DNA of 64,000 nucleotides from PWXP01 sp040772845 (GTDB taxonomy: Bacteria > Planctomycetota > Planctomycetia > Pirellulales > Thermoguttaceae). Both the position numbers and the translations under genes were made by a program. The notes beneath the pieces were generated by a model. It made no database searches, had not been told where the DNA came from, and was given only the letters and a program-made list of their open reading frames with translations. Position 1 is the stretch's first letter. The number at the start of each line of letters is the position of its first letter. Below are positions 32,461 to 42,002 of this stretch, in pieces. The DNA lies in NCBI GenBank assembly GCA_040772845.1, contig JAXGXG010000001.1:4712001-4776000 (forward strand). The letters run 5' to 3'.

Positions 32461-33406
32461 GCGGCTTGAGGACGGGGCGGCCGTTGTGACCGTTGGCGGC
32501 GGGGAGGACGTGCGGTCTGCCGTTCGCGCCGTGAAGCGACTTTTCGACCTTGCTCCTCAGGGCCACGGCCGTCATGTTCGAATGGCCATTGTGGCCGTTG
32601 GATTTGAATACATGGCAGCAGGAACATTCGGGCGCCGGATAGTCGACAGGAAGCCCTGAAAGACGCAACACCCAACGAAGAGGCAGTTTCGGCAGCCGGA
32701 GCAGAGTGCACAGCAGCAAACGCACGTCGGCGCCAAGGGTTGCCGTCCGGACGTATTCCAGGTCGAGCGTCAGTTTGCGACACGCCGAGCAAAGATCGGT
32801 ATCGGGTGGAAGGTACAATTGCGCCAAACCGGTTACCCCCGGCAGAACCAGGACGCGATTTCGATACCCGGGCAGTGCCTCTTCCAGCACGCACACGAAC
32901 TCCGGACGTTCCGGGCGCGGCCCTACCAGCGACATCTCCCCTCGCAGCACGTTGAACAACTGAGGCAATTCATCAAGGTGCAGTCTTCGGATCAGTCGGC
33001 CGATGCGGATCGATCGTGGATCGTTTGCCGTAGACCAGGTTGCCCCCAACCCCTCTTCTGCATTGTGCCGCATCGTGCGGATCTTGAACATCGTAAAGAC
33101 GCGGCCGTCTTTCCCTACCCGAGACTGACGGAAAATACCTGGTCCTCGCGAAGTCAGGCGGACCGCCAGAACAAGCAGTCCGATGATCGGGAGGCCTGGG
33201 ATCAGCAACAGGGCGGCCAGGAAACGGTCAATCGCCAGTTTCCGTCCCAGAAAGGACGACGGTTTGACGTCGAACGCCGAGGCCGCCGGTGCAACGGAAT
33301 CAGCCGTTCGCAACGAACGCTCCACAACCGTTCGTTCTATGTGGCTGCTGACTGCCATAGGTGAGGCCTCGTCAAATGGGGAGCAACTCAAATTCGCATC
33401 GATCAT
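32456..33406 (-). CDS. Priming sugar transferase (WbaP/EpsE-like)
   Basis: A protein of about 316 residues. One membrane segment (RFLAALLLIPGLPIIGLLVLAV) is followed by the bacterial sugar-transferase domain: RQSRVGKDGRVFTMFKIRTM, RLHLDELPQLFNVLRGEMSLVGPRP and PGVTGLAQLY. It transfers sugar-1-phosphate to undecaprenyl phosphate and so starts the repeat unit. As the most upstream recognisable gene on the minus strand it probably leads the operon. ATG 33406 is a guess; ATG 33358 is equally possible. The C-terminus is unusual: SNGHNGHSNMTAV and NGRPHVLPAANGHNGRP repeat an NGHNGH-like motif beyond the enzyme domain. Confidence 0.9.
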   Translation of the reverse strand: MIDANLSCSPFDEASPMAVSSHIERTVVERSLRTADSVAPAASAFDVKPSSFLGRKLAIDRFLAALLLIPGLPIIGLLVLAVRLTSRGPGIFRQSRVGKDGRVFTMFKIRTMRHNAEEGLGATWSTANDPRSIRIGRLIRRLHLDELPQLFNVLRGEMSLVGPRPERPEFVCVLEEALPGYRNRVLVLPGVTGLAQLYLPPDTDLCSACRKLTLDLEYVRTATLGADVRLLLCTLLRLPKLPLRWVLRLSGLPVDYPAPECSCCHVFKSNGHNGHSNMTAVALRSKVEKSLHGANGRPHVLPAANGHNGRPVLKPR

Positions 33407-33903
33407 CGGCTGGCATTTCCTCGTTGCAGCGAAAAGGGAATCATCGAGAAGAGAAGACTTGCAGGAGAGCCATTCCGACGGCCTTCCTGCGATGAACGTG
33501 CTGCATGTACGACCCCCACATTGTCCCCTCATGGTTTTGAGGACCGAAACGAACCTCGGCGAAGCCATGGAGACAATCGCCGTAACCTTCATTCTAGTTG
33601 GATACGCAGACAATTACAAGCTTTCGGACAGAGGACCGCCCGTGCCGTAGCGTAGGTTTAGACCAATGTAGCCGCCAGGGGGGGGCGTTCTGCACGCAAT
33701 TGCAAGGCGAGCGGCGGAAAGGAACTTACCGGCAAAATAAGCTCGAAGCGCAAGCGAGTGGGTCGATTGGACTCACTTGCTGGCGCTGCGTGCTTGTATT
33801 TCTGTTTCCGCCGCTCGTCCAATGCATTCCGCCACGCACACCACGGCGCGACGCGCTTGCTCGGCGGCTTATGCGGCCATGTGTGTGTGGTGGGGGGGCC
33901 GGC
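33407..33903. other. Intergenic region upstream of the exopolysaccharide locus
   Basis: About 500 bases without a supported gene. It contains the second 114-bp interspersed repeat (33704-33817) and a run of ten G residues at about 33678. The operon promoter is expected here on the minus strand, but I cannot point to a convincing -35/-10 pair. Confidence 0.5.
33704..33817. repeat. 114-bp interspersed palindromic repeat, copy B
   Basis: Same ends (AAGGCGAGCGGC and GCCGCTCG) and same internal facing arms as 28201-28314. Here it is intergenic, so this copy is likely closer to the neutral state of the element. Confidence 0.9.
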
Positions 33904-34686
33904 CTAGCGGAAGTTCTCGCGGCGGTATTCCTCGAAGCTCACCTGCTTGAAGATCCGCATGAACTCCCGGGTCTGCGTAATGCGATCGAGATCGGGCTGG
34001 CCTACGCTGCGCACCAGTTCATGCTCGCTGCGCAGCGTAATGCGTGTGGGGGGGAAGGTGCGTTTCGGTCGGAGCGTGAGATGGACGGTGGTGGGCAGGG
34101 CGCCGCGTTTCGCCAGCGCGGCGTTCAACTGCATTCTCGCGAATGGCGGAGCCTGCGATGGGTTCAGCATCGCGTTCATTTGGCAATACAGGTCGGCGAA
34201 GGCGCGGTAGTCCTCCACAATGGAGGGGTCGTCCGGCATGGTCAGATCGACGCGGTAGGTGATCCACGGACTATCGAGGATCAGGGCGCTCGAGGCCAGA
34301 TCGAACTTCTCCATGAACTCGGGTTCTGCCAGGAATTGGACGAAGCTGCTTTCGTGCCGGGCTGCCCGTTCGCGGAGCCCGTCGATCAGGTCGGTCACCT
34401 CCGAAACGGGCAGCTCGGTCCGAATACGGCGAGCCATGTTCAACAGCGTGAACCGCCCCAACTCGGGCTCCAAGACAATTGCCTCCTGCGGTTTCTCCAT
34501 GAAATCGTAAACAACGCCATTGAGAAAAATGGTCGTCGTCCGCACGGTTGGCGTCTCCTCGATGCCTGAATAAACGGCATTATCAATCCGAAATCCTGTC
34601 GTTTCAGGCATGGCCGCAAGACCATCGGCCCCGCAAACCTGGAACGTGCAGACAACCAGTAGTGATAGCAGGTGACGGTAGGACAT
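33904..34686 (-). CDS. Secreted hypothetical protein
   Basis: A 260-residue protein with a clear signal peptide (SYRHLLSLLVVCTFQVCGADGLA). The mature part has no membrane segment; IFLNGVVYDFMEKPQEAIVLE and a long helical middle are visible, but I do not recognise a family. ATG 34686 places the signal sequence at the N-terminus; the longer frame to 34830 is not supported. It faces away from the tRNA and is not obviously part of the exopolysaccharide operon. Confidence 0.75.
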   Translation of the reverse strand: MSYRHLLSLLVVCTFQVCGADGLAAMPETTGFRIDNAVYSGIEETPTVRTTTIFLNGVVYDFMEKPQEAIVLEPELGRFTLLNMARRIRTELPVSEVTDLIDGLRERAARHESSFVQFLAEPEFMEKFDLASSALILDSPWITYRVDLTMPDDPSIVEDYRAFADLYCQMNAMLNPSQAPPFARMQLNAALAKRGALPTTVHLTLRPKRTFPPTRITLRSEHELVRSVGQPDLDRITQTREFMRIFKQVSFEEYRRENFR

Positions 34687-34923
34687 GGTATGGCATCTCC
34701 ATTCAGAAAGAGGCCCCGATAACCGGGGGTTCCCGCGAGGCAGGCCGGGACGAACAACTGGCGGTATTGCCGGCAATTCGACCGGCATGGCGTGCGCAGA
34801 CCCAGCAGGCAACGAAACGCATCGAACCACCCTGCGTAGGTGGTTTGGTCGGGCTCGTTAGGCGAGACCTACTCACGAAGGATACCCGAAATCGGACTTT
34901 CCTGTAAACTGCAATTGCCCGAG

Positions 34924-34952
34924 TTGACGCGCACGAGACACCCTGCTATGCT
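34924..34952 (+). promoter_or_regulatory. Sigma-70-type promoter of tRNA-Ala
   Basis: TTGACG (34924-34929) and TATGCT (34947-34952) are separated by 17 bases, 66 bases upstream of the mature tRNA. Confidence 0.75.
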
Positions 34953-35017
34953 TAGGAAATCGTGGCTGCCGGTGAGCCGTTCCGGATCGGAATGTTCGCC
35001 GCGAGGCCATCCCATTT

Positions 35018-35090
<73 letters not shown>

Positions 35091-35092
35091 CT

Positions 35093-35131
35093 AAGGCCAC
35101 TTACGGCTTTTTGTCGTAAGTGGCCTTTTCT
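35093..35131 (+). terminator. Rho-independent terminator after tRNA-Ala
   Basis: AAGGCCACTTACG and CGTAAGTGGCCTT form a 13-bp perfect stem, followed by TTTTC. Confidence 0.85.
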
Positions 35132-35194
35132 ATTGGACTTAAGTGCGTAGAATGGGGCTCCAGAGGGCCTCGTTTCCGGCGATTTTCGGCCAAA

Positions 35195-35248
35195 TGTCCG
35201 ATAAGATGTCCGATAATTGTCCGATAAGGGGCCCCGAATGTCCGATAA
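35195..35248. repeat. Four direct 10-mers TGTCCGATAA
   Basis: Copies at 35195, 35207, 35218 and 35239 (spacing 12, 11 and 21). They lie between the tRNA and the recombinase gene, where arm-type integrase sites or operator sites are expected. Confidence 0.8.
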
Positions 35249-35286
35249 GATACATCTAACGACTGGTATCGAAGGGGCTCGCAGGA

Positions 35287-36891
35287 ATGGCAACACGCAC
35301 GCGAAGAACGTGGAGGCCGGGTCACGACGGATAGTACGCCCGGCAGCTTGGATGGAAGGTTGGGGGGAATGGAAAGCTCGCCCAGCCCAAGTTTCGGCTC
35401 GGTACCGATCTGCGGGAAGCGAAGCGGCGGGAACTGATGCTGACCAAGATCTGGGAAGACATTGAGTCATCCGCGACGCAGGAACCAGCGACTTGGCCCG
35501 AGGGGCTCCTGACCATCGCCCAGCAGGTTGCCCGCCATGGGAAGGCGGTAATCGCCAAGCTGGACGGTGAGCCCGACAGCCTGTACCTCGTCCGCGTCGA
35601 GCGACTCGCCCGGCGATTCGGCGGCGTGCCACTGTATCCGGAAGACGAGGAATCCTTCCGTGAGGCGGCCAAGTCCAGGGCTCGAAGCTCAGCCGAGTTC
35701 CTCCAACACTTCGATCGGGCAGCACGGGCGCTCCATGACCGGATGCACGGGGCACTAGAGAAGTTTGGCGGTGAATCCCCAAAAGGGGTGGACATCGGCG
35801 GTCCCACTCTGCATGAAGCCCTGCGGGACCACATTGCATGGCTCAAGCAGGAGTACGCGGACGACGACGGAAATCTGACTGCGTGGGGGAATGTCAGGGT
35901 CAAGCACGTTGAGGTCCTTGTCGAACGGCACAAAAACATCCCTCTGAAACAGCTCGACCACGAGCAACTCGAAGGGATGATTCGCTATTGGCGGCAACGG
36001 CCGCCGCGGAAAGGCACGACCCAGCCGATTGCCAAGCAATCGGCCGAGCACCAAATCGCCGCAATCCGCTCTTTTGTACGTTGGTTAAGTCGCTCGACGA
36101 AGTATCCATGGCGGAAGCCCGATTCCTTCGACGAGATCCGCTCGCGGGTCGGGAGTCGGGTAGACGATGTTCGCCGGCAAGTGACGCCGGAAGACATTTT
36201 CACTCTCGACGAGCTGGTGTTGCTCAATCGGTATGCGACCCCCTTCGAGCGTTTGCTGCTGTTGCTGGGCATCAACTGTGGATTCGGCCGTGCGGAGACC
36301 GCGTCCCTGACCGTCGGTGAGTTGTTCCTTCGCACCGCCCACGAGCCACGGCATCGGGAGATTCTCGGGTACAACTCGACCGAACAAGACTCGTTCATCA
36401 AGCGTTATCGCCGCAAGACGGGTGTGTACGGGGAACACATCCTGTTCCAGCAGACTGTCGCGGGGATCGAGTGGGCGCTGGCTCGGCGCCGCAAGCTTCC
36501 CGGATTCGGCCCGGAGGCCACCCTGCTGAGCAATAGCCAGGGCCAGTCGCTGGACCGGCTGACAAAGGGCGGGAACCCATGCCAGCAGATTCCTAACGCG
36601 TTTGCGAGGTTGGTGCAGCGAGTGCAGGCGAGCGAAGAAGGAAAGGATTTCGTTCGGCAGCCGTTCAAAATGCTGCGCAAGACGGCCGGAGACCTCATCC
36701 GTCGGCACGCCGGCGGAGAAGTCATGGCGGTCTTCCATTGTCGTGGCCAGTCAGTGGCAATCGACGACTTGGCCGACGCCTACACCACCCGGCCCTTCGG
36801 CAAGGTCTTCGACGCGATTCGGGCCATCGAAAAGCAGTTGACGCCCATGTTCGAGGCTGCCGGCCCGAAGCCGTTCGAGGAAGCGAGTTGA
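35287..36891 (+). pseudogene. Tyrosine recombinase/integrase with in-frame amber codon
   Basis: The frame opens at ATG 35287 (MATRTRRTWRPGHDG), meets TAG at 35332-35334 and continues as YARQLGWK…KFRLGTDLREAKRREL into the 484-codon frame that has an ATG at 35437. The residues on both sides of the TAG read like one integrase N-terminus, and CAG to TAG would explain the stop. The catalytic domain shows GINCGFGRAETASL, FKMLRKTAGDL, VFHCRGQ and a candidate nucleophile Tyr in DAYTTRP. A restart at 35437 could still give a 484-residue enzyme lacking the arm-binding N-terminus. Confidence 0.75.
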
Positions 36892-37709
36892 TGGTGCAAT
36901 TCTGCGGTCGGCCAACTAGGCGGGGGGGGCCTTGCTGGAAGCCGCTGGCCGAGCACGCCCAAACGGTGAGCGAGGCCGGTGGAGGGTTACATCGAACTCC
37001 ACGCGACCAGCGACCTCGAAGTCAACCGGAACCGTATCTACCGCCCCGACCGGGGTGTTGGCTCGGCTGGATCACACGGGGTGCGACAGGTACGGGAAAT
37101 CTGTTGCGTGGCAACGAGCCCCGCGAAAACCTGGCGACCCCGGCCGTCCATTGCAGAACCTGCCAAGGTCGACTACGTGATCGCCAGGCTGCCCGGCCGC
37201 ACATGGCCCCGGTCTGGACCACCCAAGGTTGGGCCGTGCCTCGGATTGGTCCCCAGACGAGGCAACGTGGTGCTCGTGCTAAGATAGAGAATTTCCCGGG
37301 CGAGTTTGGTAGAGAGAGAGAGTAGCGTCTGCGGTGTCGGGTGGCCGCGAGAAGTCGCCACAGGACTGCTTATGTGCGTCCTGCGATCAGCTCACTTTCG
37401 GGGAGCACCTCGCCCTCGAGGATACCCAAGAACGGCTCCTGGACGCTATTGGGGGCCAACACGGCGAGATTGTCTACCGGCCGCCACTGGGGCCAGTCGG
37501 GGATTCCGATAGAATGGCGTCGGGAATGGCGAAGCCGGACGGTGTTGAAAAGGCGATCGATGGGCTACTCGCCGACTTCTAACGTGGGCATGGAGTGCCG
37601 CGGATCGCCGATTCGATCAGGAGTCGGACGACGGTCACGTCGAGGCGATCGACCTGATGAACTGGAGGGCAAGGATAACAGTCACCGCTTCCGATGATAG
37701 GGGTTGCCA
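36892..37709 (+). other. Poorly coding region after the recombinase
   Basis: A short frame at 36891 (ATG overlapping the recombinase stop as TGATG) encodes MVQFCGRPTRRGGPCWKPLAEHA, reminiscent of CG-x-T-x-x-G-x-PC zinc-like motifs, then degenerates. A second frame from about 36979 (EGYIELHATSDLEVNRNRIYRP) may continue it after a frameshift. A frame at 37334-37582 is of unknown value. I see no complete gene. Confidence 0.4.
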
Positions 37710-38489
37710 ATGTGGGACATTGTCGGGCAGAGGCAGGAGCAGAAGTTGCTGGCCGCATTGCAGAGAGACTTGGACTCGCACCCGAAAGTCTCGCAGGGTA
37801 TCGGAGACGCCCGAGAGACAGAAGACTTGCGTGTGATGATAGAGTCTTTCGTCGCAGCACTTGTTTGCGATGCGCATGATACCGCTTTGCGCTCGGAAGC
37901 TGGCCGAATGTTGGGGCAGGCTGCTACTCACTCAAGGAGTCATTGCGGGAACCATGTAGTCAGAAACGTAGCGTTGGCCGTTCCAGCTCTGATCGAGGTG
38001 TTGAATCCAGCCAAAACCCAGGACCCGGAAATTCGCGCTGCCGCCGCCGCGTTGGCGGCATTTTGCCCGCCCCCGCGGAAGGCCGTTACGGCGCTGGTCT
38101 CGGTTGGTTTGTCGGATTCCTCGGTTGGGGTAGTCCTCTGCAGCCTTAGGGCACTTCGCGGTTTCGGGCAGCACGCCGTTCCGAACGCCGTACCAAAGGT
38201 AGCTGAACTGCTTGAAAGTGCAGGGGAAGACGTCTGCCGGGAAGCGATCCACTTCTTCCGGGAGCAGCGGCAGGACGCGGTGCCCGCGCTCAAAGCATTA
38301 CTGCGGTTTGTCGCAAATAAGGCCCGACCCGCGGACCTTCGTGAACTCGCTGCACAAGCCTTTGCTGCAGCTTCCCCCGATGCGCAGCGGGTGACCGCCT
38401 TGTGCGAGAGTGGGGACTTACGAGCGTTGTTTGAGATGCTGGTCGGTCCTGACACCTATGTTGCACGATTGCGGCGCGCCTTGCTGTAA
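37710..38489 (+). CDS. HEAT-repeat-like protein
   Basis: A 259-residue, Ala/Leu-rich helical protein. Repeated helix pairs such as VPALIEVLNPAKTQDPEIRAAAAALAAF and VPKVAELLESAGEDVCREAIHFF have the spacing of HEAT repeats, so it is probably a protein-binding scaffold. No catalytic motif is visible. ATG 37710 is used. Confidence 0.6.
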   Translation: MWDIVGQRQEQKLLAALQRDLDSHPKVSQGIGDARETEDLRVMIESFVAALVCDAHDTALRSEAGRMLGQAATHSRSHCGNHVVRNVALAVPALIEVLNPAKTQDPEIRAAAAALAAFCPPPRKAVTALVSVGLSDSSVGVVLCSLRALRGFGQHAVPNAVPKVAELLESAGEDVCREAIHFFREQRQDAVPALKALLRFVANKARPADLRELAAQAFAAASPDAQRVTALCESGDLRALFEMLVGPDTYVARLRRALL

Positions 38490-38510
38490 ACAGCAACGGC
38501 CGAAAAAGAG

Positions 38511-38873
38511 TTGGGCGGGGCGCCCAACGCGTCGGAGGACGCGGGTACCACAGAACCCGACGACGTAGCGGATCTGTCCGGGGATCGCTCCGGCGGCCGA
38601 GAGGGAACTGAAACTCGGGTGAGAAAGAAGCCAACCTTGCTTCGGAATTTGTACTTCTTGCTGTGGTATGATGCCAAAGGGGCCGAAACATATCGCTCAC
38701 CCTCCGCGATCCGCGACAAATGGAACACGAAACATCCCGACAGGCGGCTGTCCAGCGACAAGAAGTCAGCCTGTGACCTCGTAAAAAAAGGCGTCGATCG
38801 CGCGCGGGAGCATATCCGTAAATGTGATGGTACAAACGTAGCCGATGAGATTCGGCGACTCGAAGAGGCATAG
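38511..38873 (+). CDS. Small hypothetical protein
   Basis: A frame of about 120 residues opening with TTG 38511. The C-terminal half (TLLRNLYFLLWYDAKGAETY, AIRDKWN, DLVKKGVDRAREHI) looks like a compact helical domain that I cannot name. The N-terminal 40 residues are acidic and low-complexity, and the start is doubtful. Confidence 0.45.
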   Translation: MGGAPNASEDAGTTEPDDVADLSGDRSGGREGTETRVRKKPTLLRNLYFLLWYDAKGAETYRSPSAIRDKWNTKHPDRRLSSDKKSACDLVKKGVDRAREHIRKCDGTNVADEIRRLEEA

Positions 38874-39275
38874 CCCAAATAATTTCCCCGTTTCCCCGCT
38901 CATTTTCCCCACCCTTCCCCGGTCTGTCCCCCTTCTTCTTCGCTTGACCCGTCCCTCCGGTGCATCGGGGCTTGGCGACCACCGAGCGAATGTTTTTTTC
39001 GTGTGTCCGTGGATTGATACCCAGTAATCCATTCTGCAACACCCTGTAATCAGTCTGATAGCACGACTTCCGAATTGCACGTAGCTCCACTTGGCGACCG
39101 GGGACACAGACTGCACAAATGCCAGCATTTCCAATGTTCTCCGCGCTTGCACCGCCGTGCGTTGCCCTTCTGGCACACGGTTTGCCCTAGACTTCTCGCC
39201 GCTTCGAGAGTCCCGACTCGATAACTGACGAAGTGACGCCAACCACTTATCGCCTTCTAGCGAGGAGACATTGCC
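38874..39275. other. Intergenic region upstream of the secreted-protein genes
   Basis: About 400 bases. No gene is supported; the minus-strand open frames lack start context. The only clear signal is the sigma-54-type promoter near its right end. Confidence 0.5.
39171..39186 (+). promoter_or_regulatory. Candidate sigma-54 (RpoN) promoter
   Basis: TGGCAC, 5 bases, TTGC (39171-39185) matches the -24/-12 consensus in sequence and spacing. It lies 90 bases upstream of the first secreted-protein gene. Confidence 0.5.
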
Positions 39276-39779
39276 ATGCGAACGACCATTGCTTGCGGTG
39301 CGATTTCCCTTGTGCTCCTCCTGCTAAGCAGTACGGCTTCGGCCAACGAGGCCTACTCGCAGGTCGACGTGGGCAGGCGCCACGCCGATGCCCAGGCCGG
39401 CTACGACGCGCCGGCAGGCATCGCTCGCACGGAAAGCCGCGTGGGCAATGTCAGCCTTGGCCGCGGGCTGGCCATCGGGTATGGACCCAACGGCATTTCG
39501 ATCTCTCACAGTATTGGCGTAGCGGGCCGTCACATAGGCACCGCACACAACTTCCAATTGACCGTCGGCCCCAACGGCACGCATGTGGGACGTAGCGGCG
39601 TTGTCACGACAGGCGGCAACACCCGCGTGATTGCAGGCGGCGACACGGCCAGCGGACCGGGCGTCCCGCACGGCGGCAATTTCGCCACCGGCTACGGCCG
39701 GCGCATCGAAGCATGGTCGCAGTCCGAGGTCCACGCGCGCCGGGCCTCGGTCCGTAGAAACTCCCGTTCGAGAAGGTAA
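39276..39779 (+). CDS. Small secreted Gly/Ser-rich protein
   Basis: A 167-residue protein with a signal peptide (RTTIACGAISLVLLLLSSTASA). The mature part is rich in Gly, Ser, His and Ala with short alternating patterns (RVGNVSLGRGLAIGYGPNGISIS) and a basic tail. It shares the VGNV(S/N)L element with the product of 40405-41091. No family is recognised; an extracellular beta-rich structural role is a guess. An upstream AGCGAGGAG provides the ribosome-binding site. Confidence 0.7.
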   Translation: MRTTIACGAISLVLLLLSSTASANEAYSQVDVGRRHADAQAGYDAPAGIARTESRVGNVSLGRGLAIGYGPNGISISHSIGVAGRHIGTAHNFQLTVGPNGTHVGRSGVVTTGGNTRVIAGGDTASGPGVPHGGNFATGYGRRIEAWSQSEVHARRASVRRNSRSRR

Positions 39780-39783
39780 TGCC

Positions 39784-40353
39784 ATGAAGACTTCCACGAT
39801 TCTCATTGCTGTCGTTTTCAGTGCGGTTGCCACGGTGTGGTCGGCTGGTCCCGATGGATCGTTGCCGGAACGGGAAGATGCCGCCGAGGCCACCCGCCCG
39901 GATTCCGAGTCCGAGGCGCCCGCCACATCGCTATCCGATGCGATTCAGCAGTTCGTGTGGGACCTACGCTCGGAAGCCATCGAGCGATGGTTCTCCGATT
40001 GGGACGCTGCCGGGGAATCTATTCCCGACCTGTTGGCCAACAACGACTGGTCAAAAGACGCCATGACAGATCCCCAGCACCGTGCGATAGTCGAGTCTGA
40101 AACGGAAGCCGAAGGGTCCGGCCATGCGGTAAGCACTGCGGCTCACGGGGCAGGCACAGCCGTTTCGATGGCGGTTGTCGACGGCTGCTATGAAATCGAG
40201 GCCGTCTATTCCGGCACGGAGGGCCCACAGCGGTTTCGAGTGCGAGGCACTCGCGTAGAAGTTCAGCGATGGGCGGCGGAATTGCCCCCGCCGTTGCGTC
40301 AAGTGGTCCGGCGCCAACTGGCATCGACCGACCTGGACGGCCCGGCGTGGTAA
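39784..40353 (+). CDS. Secreted hypothetical protein
   Basis: A 189-residue protein with a signal peptide (KTSTILIAVVFSAVATVWSA). An acidic low-complexity stretch follows, then a small folded part (CYEIEAVYSGTEGPQRFRVRGTRVEVQRWAAEL). It starts 4 bases after the previous stop, so the two are probably co-transcribed and coupled. Function unknown. Confidence 0.68.
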   Translation: MKTSTILIAVVFSAVATVWSAGPDGSLPEREDAAEATRPDSESEAPATSLSDAIQQFVWDLRSEAIERWFSDWDAAGESIPDLLANNDWSKDAMTDPQHRAIVESETEAEGSGHAVSTAAHGAGTAVSMAVVDGCYEIEAVYSGTEGPQRFRVRGTRVEVQRWAAELPPPLRQVVRRQLASTDLDGPAW

Positions 40354-40404
40354 CCTGCCGGCCCATTGCCCCTCTTTTCACCCACGTACTTCAGGAGAAC
40401 CGAG

Positions 40405-41091
40405 ATGAACCGTGCAACTCTCTGGATGGGAACGATTGCCCTGCTGGCCATGGCCGCTGAGGCGCATTCGCAAGTGACCGCTCGCAGCTACTCGGACGGT
40501 GGCGTGGCCACTGCCCGTGCCAGCGGCGTGGGCAATGTCAATCTTCATGCCGAGGCTGCGGCCAGCCGAGGCGCCCGGGCGGACGCCCGCATTAGCGGCA
40601 CGGGGCTGCGAGGCGGCTATGCCACCGGCGCCAGCATCGCTGTTTCGGACCGCGGCCGGGCCGTGAGCGATGTTCACAGCGACGCACGCGGGTGGGGCGC
40701 GCGGTCGCACGTCGAAAGCGTGGCCGGTTCCATCCGTGGCGTGGCTATCAGCCGGGGCAATGCATTCGCCCGCGGCAATAGCCAAGCGGTCAGCTACAGC
40801 ACGGCCACCGCCCATCACGGCACCGCCGTTTCCCAATCCGACGCCGATGCCCGCGGCCGTCGCGGCGGTAGTGCCCTGGCCGAGTCGGAATCGGTGGCCG
40901 ATGCCTACCGTGGCACGGCGGTCAGCCGGAGTCGCGTCCAGGCCCGGTCCGACTACGGCGGGAGGGCCGTCGGCCAAGGTCATGCCATGGGACTTGGCTG
41001 GGGCCGCCACGCAAACGCCGACGTGCGCGTGGAAAGCGGCGCCCGATTCGGTGGCCGAAGCCACGCGAGCGGTTCGCATCTCGATTGGTAG
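40405..41091 (+). CDS. Secreted Ala/Ser/Gly repeat protein
   Basis: A 228-residue protein with a signal peptide (NRATLWMGTIALLAMAAEAHS). The rest is a near-periodic succession of short strands (VATARASGVGNVNLHAEAAASRG, AVSRSRVQARSDYGG) of the kind seen in beta-helical or surface-adhesive proteins. It is paralogous in style to 39276-39779. ATG 40405 follows CAGGAGAACCGAG. Confidence 0.68.
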   Translation: MNRATLWMGTIALLAMAAEAHSQVTARSYSDGGVATARASGVGNVNLHAEAAASRGARADARISGTGLRGGYATGASIAVSDRGRAVSDVHSDARGWGARSHVESVAGSIRGVAISRGNAFARGNSQAVSYSTATAHHGTAVSQSDADARGRRGGSALAESESVADAYRGTAVSRSRVQARSDYGGRAVGQGHAMGLGWGRHANADVRVESGARFGGRSHASGSHLDW

Positions 41092-41517
41092 GTCCGAGCC
41101 ATGCCGAGCTTCGATGCCGCATGGCAACGAACACGGGCCTACAAGCCGTCAGTGAAGCAGTCCCCGGGTGTTTCCCCAATGCCCGGGAATAATTCCTGGC
41201 CGCCCTCGGGAATAAACCGGACGCCTGGCGGATCATACACGTACGCCGGTTGGCCCGGCCCGCAATTCTCCCATTTTCGGGAACCATTTGCGGCCGAGAA
41301 TCGTCTTAAGTGGAAGAGCACCGGCCTGCGTGCCGATAAACGGGTAGTGCCTGCGAAGGCGACCACAACCAAGGAGAGTCATAGAAATGTGTTTTTGGTC
41401 GAGTAAATCACACGAACGATGCGATACAGGGCGGATTGCCGGCCATCAGCCGGTGAATATGCTCCGCCTGTATCCATTGCGCTTGTGACACCCGGCCGCC
41501 AATTCCCCGAGGAATAC
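41092..41517. other. Intergenic region before the tRNA array
   Basis: About 430 bases. A frame at 41101-41406 (SFDAAWQRTRAYKPSVKQ…) is possible but has no recognisable feature. TTGCCG, 16 bases, TATGCT at 41436-41463 is a candidate promoter, though the terminator just downstream would stop it before the tRNAs. Confidence 0.4.
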
Positions 41518-41553
41518 CGAAAGCCCGGCGTCACCAAGACGCCGGGCTTTTTT
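41518..41553 (+). terminator. Rho-independent terminator upstream of the tRNA array
   Basis: AAGCCCGGCGTC and GACGCCGGGCTT form a 12-bp perfect stem with a run of T residues (41548-41553). It ends 5 bases before the first tRNA. Confidence 0.88.
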
Positions 41554-41557
41554 CGTT

Positions 41558-41630
41558 GGGTCGGTAGCCGCAGATGGTGTAGCGGCGGCCTGAAAAGCCG
41601 CAGACGAGGGTTCGAGCACCTCCCGACCCA
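41558..41630 (+). tRNA. tRNA-Phe(GAA)
   Basis: Acceptor GGGTCGG/CCGACCC, anticodon stem GCGGC/GCCGC with loop CTGAAAA, discriminator A. The D arm is irregular. Confidence 0.88.
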
Positions 41631-41688
41631 CTGCGTGAAAGGTGCGCGCCCAGGATGGCGCGCATGCGTGAAAGGTACGCGCCGAGAC

Positions 41689-41761
41689 GGCCCGTTCGTC
41701 TATCGGCACAGGACACCGCCCTTTCAAGGCGGCGAGACGGGTTCGATTCCCGTACGGGCTA
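41689..41761 (+). tRNA. tRNA-Glu(TTC)
   Basis: Acceptor GGCCCGT/ACGGGCT with a G1-U72 wobble, anticodon stem CCGCC/GGCGG with loop CTTTCAA, T arm CGGGTTCGATTCCCG. Confidence 0.92.
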
Positions 41762-41796
41762 CTGACAGTTTGGAACGGAGAACACGGAGAGCGCAT

Positions 41797-41869
41797 CGGG
41801 ATGTAGGGTAGCGGCCAACCCATGTGTTTTGGGAACACAAGACCGCAGGTTCGAGTCCTGCCATCCCGA
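41797..41869 (+). tRNA. tRNA-Pro(TGG)
   Basis: Acceptor CGGGATG/CATCCCG, anticodon stem TGTGT/ACACA with loop TTTGGGA, T arm GCAGGTTCGAGTCCTGC. Confidence 0.92.
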
Positions 41870-41895
41870 CCTTGACGTCAATGACGTTGATCGAC

Positions 41896-41967
41896 GGTAG
41901 TCGAGGGCCGGTTGCCCAAACCCGGCTGATAACCGAGTTGCGCTGAGTTCAACTCTCAGGGCTACCA
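41896..41967 (+). tRNA. tRNA-Ile(GAT)
   Basis: Acceptor GGTAGTC/GGCTACC, anticodon loop CTGATAA in a partly mismatched stem, T arm CTGAGTTCAACTCTCAG. It is less regular than its neighbours. Confidence 0.8.
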
Positions 41968-42002
41968 CTAACCAGTTCTTTGACAATCCGAAACGCCAAA
42001 GC

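Noticed and set aside
36738..37325. A 195-codon frame overlapping the recombinase end
   Set aside because: Most of it lies over the recombinase in another frame and the rest is low-complexity; only a short start at 36891 is mentioned.
38290..39242. Minus-strand frames of 266 and 158 codons
   Set aside because: No family features, no start context, and they oppose plausible plus-strand genes.
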